Shown: positions 24,581 through 36,850, counted from the stretch's first letter. The stretch is DNA of 64,000 bases from Anisakis pegreffii (GCA_035041965.1 JAPYMA010002755.1:62001-126000), one strand, 5' to 3'. Numbers and translations: made by a program. Notes: generated by a model from the sequence alone, not told the origin.

Positions 24581-25576
24581 ATGAGTAGGCCAGGAGGTTG
24601 GGCTCGAGTTTGGATAAATATAAAGAAGTCTTTGAGAGGTGATGGCACAAAAGGTATACGAAAATATATTGGCGAGGACTGCTTTGGAAATCGATTCTAT
24701 GAAGTTCCACATCAGAGTCTGAGTAACGTTAGAAGGTTAGTTATTTACTGTCATTATTGGTCAATTTCATCACTATACTAACGCACATATTTATATGTTT
24801 CATGCAATACCTCGTAACCCTAATATATCCGTCCCATCTCAATTCTATGCTCGACCTTAAATTTTCTTCCTCTCAAGCTTTCTCGACAGATTTCCAACCT
24901 GCATATCGTCCTCAGCTCTCAAATTAATCTTCAAATTCGAACTTCCTCCTCGCCACTCATGAGCCTCTAAGTTGCCGTTTCGTGAGGAACGTGTTCTAAG
25001 TTATACGAGCAGTGTGTATTTTTATTTACATGAAAATGTATTCAGAGGTTACGAACCGAGTCCAACGAGTGGTGCAGAACCGAGTCTGGAATGGAAGTCA
25101 TGGCTTAAAGGTACACGCACATCGCCTCCATCTCTTGAACAACTCTCAGCGAATCGTTCAGCAATTGCAAACGTTTGTCAATCATTTGTTTATTGATAAT
25201 AATTGGCAGAACAGCAACGAAATTTTGTGAATAGAATCCGATTTGTAGAGACTCACTCAAATGAAATGAGACAAATTAATGCAAATAAGTGACAAAGAAA
25301 ATTTTCTGTCCACATTAATGGTAGTAATAAATATTATAATAATAATTAATAATAATAAAATTTCAGATGAACAAAAGACTCGAACAGGAAGAAAGAGATA
25401 AAGAAGAATCACCAGAGTTTGAGAGTGAGATAATCAATAAAACAAACAAATTCGAATTAAAGCAACAGCAGAGCGTATTAAGCGACAAAGTCAAGAAATA
25501 TCCCGTTTATAAAGACTTCGAATACCAACCTGGTGTGTCGAACCCAGCTAATAATAAGGACAGCAGTGATAGATAA
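24581..25576 (+). CDS. NDUFAF2: NDUFAF2 (mimitin/B17.2L) complex I assembly factor, three exons
   Basis: Exons 24581-24735, 25046-25172 (or to 25187) and 25367-25576 join in phase to about 163 residues, close to human NDUFAF2 (169). NDUFAF2 is a mitochondrial matrix chaperone for a late step of respiratory complex I assembly, paralogous to subunit NDUFA12. Recognisable blocks are YIGEDCFGNRFYEVP (family G-x-D-x-x-GN-x-Y/F-Y/F), EWKSWLKGTRTSPPSLEQL (family EWEAWIRRTRKTPPTMEEI) and a charged C-terminal tail ending PVYKDFEYQPGVSNPANN. The exon 2 donor is uncertain between GTTTGT (25173) and GTTTAT (25188); both keep frame and the former looks stronger. No classical long presequence is obvious. 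It is convergent with the REEP-family gene. Confidence 0.9.
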
Positions 25577-25753
25577 GTGAACGATATGAATGAACATTGT
25601 TATGTCATTGCTCACGAAACAGATTTACTTTCTGTTGCTATATTTTTAAATTATAATTTATTACATGTATTTAATGTGTTCTTTTTTGATTTGTTAGCGT
25701 ATTGCAGTGAACATGTTGTATGATAAGTGTTTGAAGGAAAGGATAGAAATGAA

Positions 25754-25759
25754 AATAAA
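25754..25759 (+). promoter_or_regulatory. Polyadenylation signal AATAAA, NDUFAF2
   Basis: First AATAAA on the plus strand after the NDUFAF2 stop, 178 bases downstream. Confidence 0.5.
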
Positions 25760-25764
25760 TATAA

Positions 25765-26765
25765 TTTTTATGTGCGTTGACACCGACTTTTATTGATGAA
25801 GAGAAGATTAAGATGAAGTTTTAATACGGTGCAATGAAGTGAGAAAAAAGAATTCAGATGGATGCGTTCACGGTGAATTCACGCTTAGAACTATAGAAGA
25901 AATGAATGCATATGTATGCGCAGCTTACAAAGGCTACTAATTTAAATGTGTGCTATTTTATTGCTCACAGTCGAGTTTTCTTGCGGTGGCAATCAACTTT
26001 CTCCTAATCACATTTCATGAATCGAATCTACGAGGTATCAACTCCTCGAATCATCTCAACTGCTTTCCTAAACAGTACCTGTGAATATGGAAATCACATT
26101 ATGTTATGTTGACCGTTACGTTCACATCTTGTTAGCACGTTCATGATGGTATTCGATACGGCTAGAGGCCTTCGCTTAGACCGTTGTGTTGCTTATTGTT
26201 GTAATCGATCATGATTGCATAAAAAGCTATTGTCTGTGATACGTTCACTTCAAACTGTCTCAGATGGATTCTCATTCTTTTCAGACGTGTTCTATTCACT
26301 CTCATAGCTATTGCATGCGAATACCGTTCTCTTCATGACTTTTTCTCATTCACTTTGTCTCGTTTCACTTCACAGTTTGAATCGATTTCTCATTCTGTAG
26401 TATTCACTATTTACTGGACATGTTGAAGAGTGTTGACACCCGAAGTCAATAATACAGCAATTGAATATTATTGCACAACAATGTTCGACAGTCAAATGGT
26501 CAATTATAGAGTGTATCTGATAGAATGAGAATCTGACTTTAATTGTTGAGTGAAATGAACGAGAAATTAGCAGAAGTGAACACTTTTGGTGATAAAAGTC
26601 ATGAGAGCGATTACAATAGCTCGGAAAAGAATGAGAACCCTGTTAAAACAAATGATTAATGCGACGAACAAAATACATCAATTATTCGTTGGAGTTATGC
26701 TCTATTAGAATGCATTAAACGGTAATGGAATGATAAAATCGGATATGCAAAGACAAGCGCTTGCT
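25765..26765. other. Intergenic between convergent genes
   Basis: No supported ORF, RNA or repeat was identified. Confidence 0.5.
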
Positions 26766-26771
26766 GACTGA

Positions 26772-27789
26772 TTATTCTTTCTTCTTGCTGTCATAATTAA
26801 CAATCGCCGATTCGATACGACCGAACGTGGGAGCCACTAATTTTTCGTAGAACTTTTGTGCGCCATAAGTTTGTGGCAAAAATAAATAGATCAGGAAAAT
26901 GGCCTCAAAAAAAGAGATTAATTGTTAAATTGGATAGTGACTGAACGATTATTGAGCAATTTTGACGCGATTGATGGTCGAAGTGGAAATTTCCAGATGA
27001 ATGCATTAAAAGATGAAGAATCAGAATTCATTTTCGAATTCGTCTCACTGAACAACGAACCTTACAGAGCCAATCAATCGATAAAGAGTAACGGATTGTA
27101 TCCGCATAGAAATTGGTAAGTGGGAAAGCACGAAAAACGGTCCACTGAATAAGCCATGCGACCGCTTGATCTTTCGCTCGACCGAATTCGCTCATCTAAA
27201 CCAAGAAATAGTTTCAACTTCAACGAAACCTAGATATTCATCTTGTCTGGAGTGTATCTATGGTATTTCTGTTTCTCACTGTTATCATTAACTGATCAGC
27301 AAAACATTCAGCAGATCTTATTGTGTGAAATAATGCAAACGCAGGCACATATCTACTTGCGGTGTAGTGGATTCAAGCTTTTGTATGTAATCTAGAAGGA
27401 AATACCATATCCAAGCGTTCGTTTGTTTGAAAGTCAAACGAAATCTTAAAATCGCTCGTGGATATCTTATGAAAATGATCTGTTTTCACTTGAAGAGTGG
27501 CGAATGCAGGATAAACGAAGCCAAGCAGACTGAACATCAGACCGGCCTCTGAACCGAACACCAGATAGAAACAAACGAAAGCGGTCAGTCCGTAAAAGAA
27601 TTCCTCACGTTTCACCCCGCCTTTGTCCTCCAAATCTTTCATATCTTTAGCCAACTGACCCGTCAGCTGATTGTAAAGTAGATCGAGCACTGCCGGATGG
27701 ATATCGTTGAATGAGTTAATTGTTGTTTGCGATGGCTTCTTCGCAATGCACGATAACCAGCTGAACATGTCTACACTAAAATCCAGCAT
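26772..27789 (-). CDS. REEP5/YOP1 (TB2/DP1/HVA22) family ER-shaping protein, three exons
   Basis: Exons 27789-27490, 27195-27061 and 26903-26772 are all phase 0 and give 188 residues, matching the REEP5/6-YOP1 size. The family forms membrane hairpins that curve and stabilise ER tubules. Matches include GVKREEFFYGLTAFVCFYLV and FGSEAGLMFSLLGFVYPAFA (family VFGxGAxLxxxLxGFxYPAYxS), AWLIQWTVF (family WLxYWxVF), then AIFLIYLFLPQTYGAQKFYE and a short basic C-terminus ending SKKKE. The middle exon is clearly diverged: the DDT-Q/V-W motif reads KDQAVAW and the usual SWFPFYY reads YSLSIDW, so the second hairpin may be altered. The start is the first ATG of the open frame (a second lies at 27768). Upstream in-frame codons exist without an ATG, so a further 5' exon is possible. 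Confidence 0.85.
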
Positions 27790-28280
27790 TTCAGATTGCA
27801 GATACCACTGACTACCGTTAGAGTTGGTGACTATCAAACAGCCAACCAGATAGATCACCAGTGATAGCTGACTTTAGTGAATAAGTTCAATCCTATACTT
27901 GAGCTGGGAAATGGCTAAATTTTTTCAGTGCTTACACAAATCCGTCATTCTCGGTGAAATTCGGTCTTCAGTGGCACAGACCGAAGAAACCTGGTCGTCG
28001 TTGAACACCGGCCGACCCAATTCCTCTCGTCACCTATTAGAATCAATCACTTTCTTTAAAATTCTTCAACTTCTATCAGAACCACCTGAAATCGCACTCG
28101 AATGCAAGGCATCCGCAAAACAAATCAACCAACCGAACGTCGTTAGTGAACACCGCAAACTGAGACAGAACCAACAAACTTAACCCACCGTCTAAGCGAA
28201 ATCAACTTAAATTCTTACCACACATCCTCCATAGAGGTTACCATCTTTACCAATAACAAGCGCAGTGTCGCTCATTCATT
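27790..28280. other. Upstream region of the REEP-family gene
   Basis: Contains a stretch at 27898-28020 ('gagctgggaaatggctaaat...') that weakly resembles 58620-58800, probably an old interspersed repeat. The 94-codon plus-strand ORF here overlaps it and is not believed. Confidence 0.4.
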
Positions 28281-29610
28281 CTATCACTATAGATCAATAT
28301 CAACACATTACCATTGCTCTGTAGAGGTTACCATCTTTATCATCTTTAAGGTAAACATGCTCTCAAGTTTGCCCGGTAACATGTGAATTCTTTAGACCGT
28401 TCGATTGCTCAGAACCTCTACGTTCAGAATATCATATATCTTGCCCAGAAATTATGAACAGATCAGAAGATATAGCTATTTTCTCATTGCTATAGGGGTT
28501 GCCATCTTCGAGCCTACTGTATTCATAGGTTTGCCCAGTAGCACATCAATTTCTCTTCGTTACTGAAGAGAAACTTGCATAGCTCTCTTCTTTGCTAAAG
28601 AGAACTCGCACAGAGCGCTGGGTAATTACGCAGTGCTGTATGCTTACAAACTTGGGTAATGCAACCAAAAACTAAAGCACATATAGTGCTCTATACTTAC
28701 CTCAAAATTCGGTAATCGAACCAAAAGTTACATCAAACATGGGTAATCCAATCAAATGTTCCCAAAAACATGTCACCTAAAACTTGAGTAATCAAGCCAA
28801 ATGTAACCTAAACATGGGTAATCAAACCAAAGGTTACCTGAAACATGGGATTGACGACCTTCAAGGCCACCGTATGCTCACGTTTGCCCAGTAGCATAAG
28901 AACTTTTTGCATAATTCGATCCAACTGGATCTCGGCATTCATAAAAAAATATATTTTGCCCAGCGATTTTGCTTTCCTGAGGAGATTTAGCCATTTTCAT
29001 AGACATATTTCAATTAGATGGTGCAGTCGCGCTCATTCACACAAATTGATCACTATAGAGCAATCAATACGTTCATATAGCAATAGACGGAATGCGATGC
29101 TCGAGCTAACCGTCTTTTCAGGTTTGCCCAGAAACGGATGAAATTCTCTTCACGGTTCGATCCAGCAGAACGTCTACATTCAGAATATTATAAATTTTAC
29201 TGAGCAGTTTGGCTTAGTTACGCAGATATAGGCATTTTGTTAATAATATCTCAGGTGCCACATTCAAGGCTACCGTAAGCTCAAGTTTGCCCAGTAACAT
29301 GTGAATTTTTTTGCATCAGTCTATCCAGCTGGATCTCTTCATTCAGGAAAATATATATGTTGTCCAGCGATTTTGCTTTCCTGAGGAGATATAGCCATTT
29401 TCTTAGACCTACCTCAATTAGATGGCGCAGTCGCGCTCATTCACACAAATTGATCACTGCAGAGCAATCAATACGTACATACAGCAATAGACGGAATGCG
29501 ATGCTTGAGGTAACCGTTTTCTCAAGTTTGCCCGGAAACGGATGAATTTCTTTTCACCGTTCGATCCAGCAGAACGTCTAGATTCAGAATCTCATGTCAT
29601 TTAACCTATC
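28280..29610 (-). repeat. ~402-bp satellite family, reverse-oriented cluster
   Basis: Reverse-complement copies of the dimeric unit recur: 'gtttgcccagtaacat' near 28876 and 29283 (~407 bp apart) and 'gtttgcccggaaacgg' near 29120 and 29523 (~405 bp apart). These are more diverged from clusters 1 and 3 than those are from each other. Plus-strand ORFs at 28845-29141 and 29357-29545 are by-products of this repeat. Confidence 0.75.
28640..28850 (+). repeat. Degenerate short tandem array
   Basis: The phrase 'gggtaat..aaccaaaagtta' recurs about six times at irregular 25-45-bp spacing within the satellite cluster. Confidence 0.55.
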
Positions 29611-29636
29611 CGAGATTATTTGCGACTGCAAATGAC

Positions 29637-30141
29637 GTGTTTATTCATCGTTATCGGTTTATGATTACGGGGAAATTTAAGAAACTTTATTTTAATATGG
29701 ATTCGCATCATTCCGTTCAGAATTACATCATTGTAATCAGCAGTCAAGAAACTTTCGACGCTACCATAACTCATCTGTACACGTTCAATTCGATTAAAAT
29801 GCGGATATCTGCCTCAAATTTCCTGAGTTCCAATTTTTACAAATCTTTCGATGGTGAAAAGATATTTCAATAATATGTCATGCATATTTGTGAAAAGCTA
29901 TCGGGATGTAATCAAAGATTTAAACGGCTCATCTCTTGGCTCGATATACCAAGAATTACGACATTCTGAAACCTGCAGAGTTTGGAATTCTCGAATTTCT
30001 ATTGACTTTGAGAGAAATTCGCCCGAAAAAGGTACTGATCCATAAATCTCGAAGAATTGGTTGTGACAAGCACATAATTAGCGGGATTTATATTGGATTG
30101 AAGAAATTTATTCGCGTGATTTTTGCTGAAAAATCATTCTA
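29637..30141 (+). pseudogene. Frame-broken ORF remnant, unrecognised
   Basis: Three overlapping open stretches follow one another in successive frames: a ~78-codon stretch to 29873, a ~60-codon stretch from 29851, and a stretch ending with PAEFGILEFLLTLREIRPKK ... at 30139-30141. The residue composition looks protein-like and the order would make one product, but two frame changes without splice signals suggest decay. The family was not identified. Confidence 0.25.
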
Positions 30142-30831
30142 GCAAGAATGCAGTCTGTATAATGGCACTGCTGTCCTCTAATCCTTTTTTACTTGAGGTT
30201 CACTGCTAACTTCGTTGAGAATCGAGAAATTCGGATTGTGTGAGATCTCACGATTGTATCGGATCTGATAATTATGCATCTCAATTGTTTTATGTGTTGT
30301 GGCGAATCGTTTTACACATACCATCAGTAGTTGAAGTCAAACTGCACTGAAAGTGCGATGTGATGAAATGAACAGAATTAAGATTTCGGAGAGAATTATA
30401 AATGAGAGCGAATCCTTGATACGTCTGAAGTGAATGAGAAAAGTATCATGCCATAATGGAACTGTAATGTTATCAGTCAAACAAGGTACGAGAGTGATGA
30501 GACATCACTGTAATCGGGAATGAAAACTGTGAATAGAATGTGTGGAGTTGATAGAGTACAGGAGAGTAGCTTCTAGTAGAAGGAGTTATTCAGAAGGCGT
30601 ACACGCTTTTCATGCTTCCATATACAACTCTCCTCCCACAGTCTATAAACGATTTTCATGTTTAATTTCCATGATGTCTCACCGCTCTCATTCCTTTTCA
30701 TCAGTTTATCATTACATCATGCCTTTTTTCTCATTCACTTCAGCCATATCACTGATTCGCTCTCATTTATAATTCTCCGTGCATTTTGTACTCTGTTCAA
30801 TTCTCAGCCCGTCAATTTGAATGCAACAAAC

Positions 30832-31070
30832 TTTCCCCAATGCAAATGAACTGTAATAAGCCGTTTGGCGTAGTGCTCTTAACTTGTCCTGCGATAAGCT
30901 TGATGCTTGTTTTGCAAATTTGATGGATAATCGCGAGATAACCGTGGAATATTCTACAATTTCGTTTAGAATTTGCGTTCTATGTTTCGACCTAGTAATA
31001 ATTTGTTCATACATGGTTCGAGGAATGTTCATGGTGAATTCATCGAACAGTTGAGAGTATCCGAATGAAC
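30832..31070 (-). CDS. Single exon resembling the start of an F-BAR domain
   Basis: A 239-nt exon with a TTTACAG acceptor and a GTTTGT donor encodes 79 residues including LFDEFTMNIPRTMYEQIITR, then ILNEIVEYSTVISRLSIKFA followed by KQASSL. F-BAR domains begin with an FW-x-x-F motif, followed by a helix in which an E-rich/E-Y register precedes a YAK-x-L-type motif; the FDEF and ISRLSIKFAKQ positions fit that spacing, but the FW tryptophan is absent. Such domains bind and bend membranes. Neighbouring exons were not found, so this may be one exon of a long gene or a remnant. Confidence is limited to the exon being coding. Confidence 0.35.
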
Positions 31071-31851
31071 CTGTAAAGATTGTTGTAAAAATTGTGAGGA
31101 ATTAAAAAGTTATCAGTATTTGCTACGAGATATTCATGGTCTCAACAGAAAAGTTTGAATTCCAGTTTTAAGACAAATTCATTCGCTATGCCACATTTAT
31201 GGTCAGGATTGATTTGTTTGCAGTGCCTCATTCATATCTGTCAGGCTGCATCCAATTCTAATGTAAACTTTATGGCATTCTCCTTCAATTAAAGTTTCCA
31301 TTCTGGTCGAGTAAAGTTCTATTCCGACACTTTTCCCATTTCAATCGCTCTCAGCAGTAGTATTTTCCGTGACAGTCATTTTAAATTACAGTTTCGAAGA
31401 CTAAGCGCTCATTTTCCGTCAAAATTCCTGAGTTTATAAAGAACTGAATCCCCATCTAAATGTACTATTTGACTTTGACCGAGATTGCTCACATCTGACT
31501 GAGACTTCCGTGGTCGAGAAATTAGCAACTCTTGATGCGATTCGAGTCTTCGTCAGTATGTAGAAAATTTATTTCTCTTCCCATTGAGACCTCTTACGTA
31601 CATCCAGGTCCAGTACGGCACTGAAATACAATACGTCAAATTCCTTTGCCTCATCAGTAAATCTATTCATCTGTTACCAAAGTCCGACGTATCGGCAACT
31701 TAATTGACGAATTGATTGTCACCGTCCTTAATTCCCGCTCTTTCCATCGCATTTAAATGTTTTTGTTTTTTTTTCAGTGTGAAAATTTAATATTTTTTAA
31801 AGTTACCTTTGTTTTTCATGGCCGACGTAGATTCTTTGGATTGTTCGTGGA

Positions 31852-32072
31852 TACTTTTGCTGATAGCGGGCGCCATCGCGCCATCACAGATGCTCGTGTG
31901 CTCATACGCTTCACACATAAGCCGAAGCCTATGCGTTAGCCTCATCACCGGGCTAAGCGTAAGTCTAAACTTAAGCATACTCCTGATTTGACTTCGAGTT
32001 GCATATCTACACATGCGGCAAAGCGGTGATCTAAGCACGTGCGCGCAGTGGCGCCTGTTATCAGCAAAAGTG
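31852..32072. mobile_element. MITE-like element with ~30-bp TIRs
   Basis: 'acttttgctgatagcgggcg' at 31853 is matched in reverse complement by 'acttttgctgataacaggcg' ending at 32071, and the similarity continues for about ten more bases (cgccatcgcgc versus cgccactgcgc). The interior is built from degenerate 'gcttaagc/ggcttaag' repeats and no ORF. Flanking sequences are only partly alike, so the target-site duplication is not certain. Confidence 0.6.
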
Positions 32073-32092
32073 CTCGTTCATGATGAGTATTA

Positions 32093-32600
32093 GTTTGTTC
32101 CATATGTCTCAACTGTAGTTGAGAATGCTCAGGCTGAAGAGATCTTCAAAGTCCACCGATTACTCTCAAACCTTGTGAGAAACGAAAAACGAGAACTCCA
32201 CCCGAATATGCACCAACCAATTGAATATGCAATGACAACCAGCATACAACAACAATCAGATGACGAAGACGAAGAACCTGACAATCACACTGCGGTCACA
32301 TTGGAACTAACCTCCAAAAATTTTCGTAATTCTTTCCGTTCTAAAATATTTTCCGTATACTTTTTGTCCTTGTTATCTGTTAATGCTTTCGAAGTAGCCT
32401 TCAAATTGTCGTTTGTTCGATTGATTTTATCTCAAGTATGCAATGAATTTCGCAATGTTTACAACTTTACAAAGTCAGCTTGTTTTTCTTTCAATTTATT
32501 AACAATAAGACATTCAGAAATATGGTTTGTTCATTTAAAGCAAAAATTTATTCATTTTATTACAATCAGTTATGGATTTCTTTGGGAAGAGTACAGTTGA
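32093..32600 (+). CDS. Unassigned ORF, possible exon
   Basis: The frame is open for about 168 codons starting just after the TIR element. The first ~75 codons look coding, with ENAQAEEIFKVHRLLSNLVR and an acidic DDEDEEPD patch; the rest is hydrophobic and AT-driven and may be read-through into an intron. A ~70-bp piece (32388-32455) recurs at 33238-33310. No ATG lies near the 5' end and no family is recognised. Confidence 0.25.
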
Positions 32601-32609
32601 TTTCTTATT

Positions 32610-34655
32610 TGTGTTTAAATTTGGTTCATATTCATAGTTGAAATTATGTCTATTTTTTGGATCCCCCATATACGTTGACAAATAGGTAATTTACGCTATT
32701 CGTTATTGTGCGCATATTGGCGGTATCGCCTTAACGAAGTATTTTCAGTGGAAGTTGACATCTTCTAAGGAGTGTGAGCCACCTGTCACCATCTTCTTAC
32801 ATTCACTTTTTCTAGTTCAGCGTTTAATTGTAAAAACGAAATCCATTCTTTGAGACTGAAATGATCTTTTCTTTTCATCCATTCCATTTGAAAGTCCGAT
32901 CAGTTTATGAATTTTTGTATTCTTTTTACTGTTCAATGGCCGAAGGAAGTTGAAAGCGAGTACAAAGTCACAATTTCGATCGTGATGAATTTGCCGAAAA
33001 TTTCGATAAGATTCGTCGTCAGATTCTCCGTAAAACACGTCGACAACACGAATTGACAAAACTAGAGTATTGCTCGTGAATGCTTGGTTAGGCTTTTTCG
33101 TAATTTTCAATTTTTTTCTTTGAGATCTGTTTTTTTTAGTCTTCCCCTAGTTAACCGTAGCGACTTTTCTTGTTCCAGTTGACATGACTTCTTGTTCCTG
33201 CTACCGTTGTAATCAGGACATTTCGTTAATTTCATGATGTAATCTTGAACTAGCATTCAAATTGTCGTTTGTTCGATTGATTTTATATCAAATATGCAAT
33301 GAATTTCGCAGTGTTCTTATTTTAGCAGACGTTTTCGCTAAAGGGAATTTGTGTTTTCAAAAGGGATCATTTTTGGTCGTGATTTATGTTGGTTAGTCGT
33401 TATTTTGTAATGTTCATGTTTGCATCATTGCACGTATCAAATGTCGATCAGCTCATTCATGAATTCGAATATGAGTCAGAGCGGGACGTGTTGTTTTGTT
33501 TCGTATGATCATTTTTTCTTTTAATCTTTATATATGCTGCTATTTGTTGGCGATTCGTTGAAGCAGCTTCAATTGTTCACTCGTTCATTGTTAAGTGTTC
33601 AAAATGATTTTTGTCATCTTCTGAGAATCAGTTGACAGTTTCGTAATTTTTCACGTGGTACCTCATTCATTGTTTGGGATGATACTTTGTGATGTCTTCG
33701 TACTTTAAATTTCTATTGTCGAGTATCAGGATAATTTTATAGTGCTTTTGAGTACTTTCGTAAAACTCTGATGAATCACTGGATGAATTCAGCAAATCGC
33801 TTACGTGCCAGCTATTTTATCATCTTCCCAACTGCCGCCATATGATTTCAAACCGCCCTGTGATATTCATTCGTTTTCTCATTTAACTCCTCGTACTCAC
33901 TGATATTTGACACTATTTTATCGTATCGTATTTATTTGTTAATTTCATTGGTTTGATAATTTTTTATGAGGTCGAATGGCTGTAATAATGATTTTTTTAA
34001 TAATCATGTAAATACTTTCAATTTTCAGTCAGTCATGTTAGTCCTGTTGACGTTAATTTATTGATTTTCAGTGTTCTTTTTTTCAAGTACTCTGTGAATG
34101 AATTTATATATTACATTCGGATTTATCAACCTGTTAATTAATTGAATGCCATTTTGTCAATTTCGATTATGTTGAATTCAATCTCCATAATTTTTTGCAT
34201 TTGACAGACGTTTTTGAAATTTGCATCATTTCATTTGAAATGATGCATTTTATCGATCGATGTATTTCAACATTCCACTCGCAGTTACATTTCTTATTTG
34301 ACAAGTTAATAAATTTGAGCGATATTGCTTCTTTTGCATTTGTATTTGGTGTTTTATAATGCGAGTGTTTATGTTTTCTTTCACGAATTTTTCGGCACAG
34401 AAGCAAATCGTGTAACAGCATTATGAACGACATGATTATTTGTGACTTGATCATATAGAACGATATGTTACTAACTGAACGAAAATGCAATTTTCGAAGG
34501 CGATATTGCCTCTTCATTCATTTTTTGACGTATTTTAAAGCGGCTTTTTTCCAATAATTGCAAACACCTCCGCTATAGGTTCTCTTACGTTTCACTAACA
34601 GATAAAATAGAGCATTGCTGGATAAAATGAAAATAAAACGCGGCGTATTCTCACT
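32610..34655. other. Intergenic, no confident feature
   Basis: Apart from the ~70-bp duplicate at 33238-33310, only AT-driven ORFs are seen, including minus-strand frames at 32817-33110 and 34167-34517. Confidence 0.4.
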
Positions 34656-35259
34656 AAGGTTTGCTGAGAAAGGCGAATTTGCAGAGGGAACCGCTGATTT
34701 AAATCCTGAATCAGGGCAGCTGTTATATTCGCTCAAATTTTGTTTGATATTTGGAACAGAATTCATCACATGCTTTTGAAAGCATTATCGACTGAGAGAG
34801 AAAACTAGTGAAAAAGGAATTATTTTGAGATTTGAAATGTACGACGAAGGCGGCGGTGCTTGATGGAAGATATTTCTCTGAACACTATCAGATGATATCA
34901 CTCATTGAAGCAAAACAGAGGATGTAAAACGTTTGAAACGATGTTATCAAAATACGCAGTCATGTCATAATGTGAACTCATATATTGACATCATATTATG
35001 AAATCAAATCTATGATCGTGTTTATTCCGAAAAATTGCTTCCGATCGACACATTTCGTGTCAATATATCTGCTTACATACAAATCTCCTACGTATAATTT
35101 CGAACTGCATTTCGAATGAAGTCTGTTATGAGATGGATTACCTATGAGTATTCAACAATATTGCTTAGGAATGTGTTTCGGTAGGAACGATGCGATTTTA
35201 TATGTAGAATAATAGAGATGTACGCTAAATTAACCAGTGTATAATGACAGTTGATAACC

Positions 35260-36644
35260 ATGTCGATGTTGGATATTATAATAGACGACGACTTCTATGG
35301 ATGTTCTGTTATGTTGAGCACGGCTCTTCCACCTGAAATTCTCCTCAAATGGTATGAATCAGTTTGCGAAAAACTCATGCACGTGATTCTGTGGCATGTC
35401 GGAAAAAGATCCCTTCCACAGCAAGCTGTCAAGAAATGGTGATCATTAATCGGGTTTTTCATTTTCATTGATATACTCAGAACGAAATATCAGCATAACT
35501 GCTTCGCTAAGCTCGCTTTAGAATAAGTTTTCCTGAATTTCCTTTAAGATGGTGTGTTGCCGATGATGGTTACTCACTGTTTTTCTACTAACACAAGTTG
35601 TTGTGTTTCACTTTACAGTGACTTCGCAATACACCATCCTCAAAGTTGACGATAACAAGGGACATCTATCTCATCGCAATTCCCCTTAGTAAATCATATA
35701 CAGTGAGAAGGAGCAAATTTATTTCATGCAATCGACCTTTTGAGTTCACACAACAACAAGGCAATTGTCTCATTTTGACACCCAACCCGAGCTGTCTCAA
35801 AACTGCACAGCTTATAGGTATGTGATCCGATTTCACATCATACACATCGCAGACTTCAACATTAGTTCAGTGGACGACGCGTATCAGATGTTTTTTAAAG
35901 AAACTGTTCTTGATGGATGGCTGCCTTTTACGGATCGACACGCTGAGCGACGTTTAAGAAAATTTTGAGTACTACGTGTTTTATTGACTAATATATATTA
36001 TTTGGCGAAAACAATGTGAAAAATATTGTCCAGCATGGCTGATGCTAATTATGACATTATTATTCAATTCTCTCATCAATCAATAGCTCAGAACCTTTTA
36101 CATTATTATCAAAATCACTGTCTTGTTCAATTGGATATAACAGAGTTCAAAAGAATGACCACATGATTTGATCTATCGTAGAGCACTGATTGGAATGTTA
36201 TCGTCACTTCCTTGCCGTAGCGTTGTTCGTTATCGTCATTCACATTTCAGAGGATCACTTGACAGAACTTGTCCAATTGCGACAACCGAAGAGTTAACTG
36301 CTCTTTATGCCGTTGTTCAGTTGAGAATCGATGAGGATAAAAAGAGAAATGAATGCGCAAAGAAATTTGAATTGTGTTATGAGGTAAATTATAGCAGATC
36401 TTCGGCGATTTCGTAGTACCTTAAATTAGTGTTAATGTTTCAGCGAAATGCTCGTACGTATATCGGTTGGACTACAGTCAAAGCACTCAGTGATGAATAT
36501 GATTTTAAAGGAGGGAGATGGATTTTTATGCCGAGACGCAACGAAAAGGATAAGGATGCAGATTGCCATAATCGATCTACAATTGCCAATCAGCTTATAG
36601 AATGTGGGATCATTCTTTTTTCCTCTCATCAGTTATCCGTTTGA
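35260..36644 (+). CDS. Duplicated unknown gene 1, copy 1
   Basis: Exon-like segments: A, 35260-35442, opening MSMLDIIIDDDFYGCSVMLS; B, about 35747-35817, SHFDTQPELSQNCTAYR, ending at a GTATGT donor in phase 2; C, 36251-36383, after ACATTTCAG, GSLDRTCPIATTEELTALYA...; D, 36444-36644, after GTTTCAG, RNARTYIGWTTVKALSDEYD then FKGGRWIFMP. B to C to D join in phase in both copies. How A connects is unresolved; its own in-frame stop is conserved. The D stretch (W-x-T-V-x-x-L-S...GG-x-W) faintly recalls DUF1917/BLES03 proteins, but too weakly to name. There is no signal peptide. Confidence 0.4.
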
Positions 36645-36694
36645 ATGATTTTGGTAGTACGCGAATTCCATGCGACTCTAATCCCATGTCTTCA

Positions 36695-36850
36695 AAGCAG
36701 TGATGGGTGCGCTGCTGAAAAAAGAACAAGCTTCACTAATCGCTAATTCGCTATAAAGATGATCTTGCTGCTCAAAAAATAATCCGCTATCATTTCTGCC
36801 GACAGAAAGTCAGCGCGGACTTTTCGCTACAACAGTATTTGGTGGCAATT
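36695..36850. mobile_element. Interspersed short element, copy a
   Basis: Begins 'gcagtgatgggtgcgctgct' and contains 'aatcgctaattcgct' and 'aaaataatccgctatc'. Related stretches occur at about 45325-45480 and 59320-59420. The CAGTGATG start again recalls hAT-derived short elements. Right end not defined. Confidence 0.4.

Noticed and set aside
27899..28183. 94-codon ORF upstream of the REEP gene.
   Set aside because: Overlaps the 5' flank of a well-supported minus-strand gene and a probable interspersed repeat; no family match.
28845..29545. Plus-strand ORFs containing 'LPSDFAFLRR' repeats.
   Set aside because: Generated by the reverse-oriented ~402-bp repeat family.
32817..33110. 97-codon minus-strand ORF with FYGESDDESYRNFRQIHHDR.
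   Set aside because: No initiation or splice context, no duplicate for comparison and no recognised domain.
34167..34769. Two consecutive same-frame minus-strand ORFs separated by one stop, with hydrophobic segments.
   Set aside because: AT-driven composition and no conservation in the copy 2 counterpart of this region.
36444..36644. Similarity of exon D to DUF1917/BLES03 (C11orf68).
   Set aside because: Only a short W...LS...GG-x-W pattern is shared and the conserved stop makes the protein too short; a profile search would be needed.
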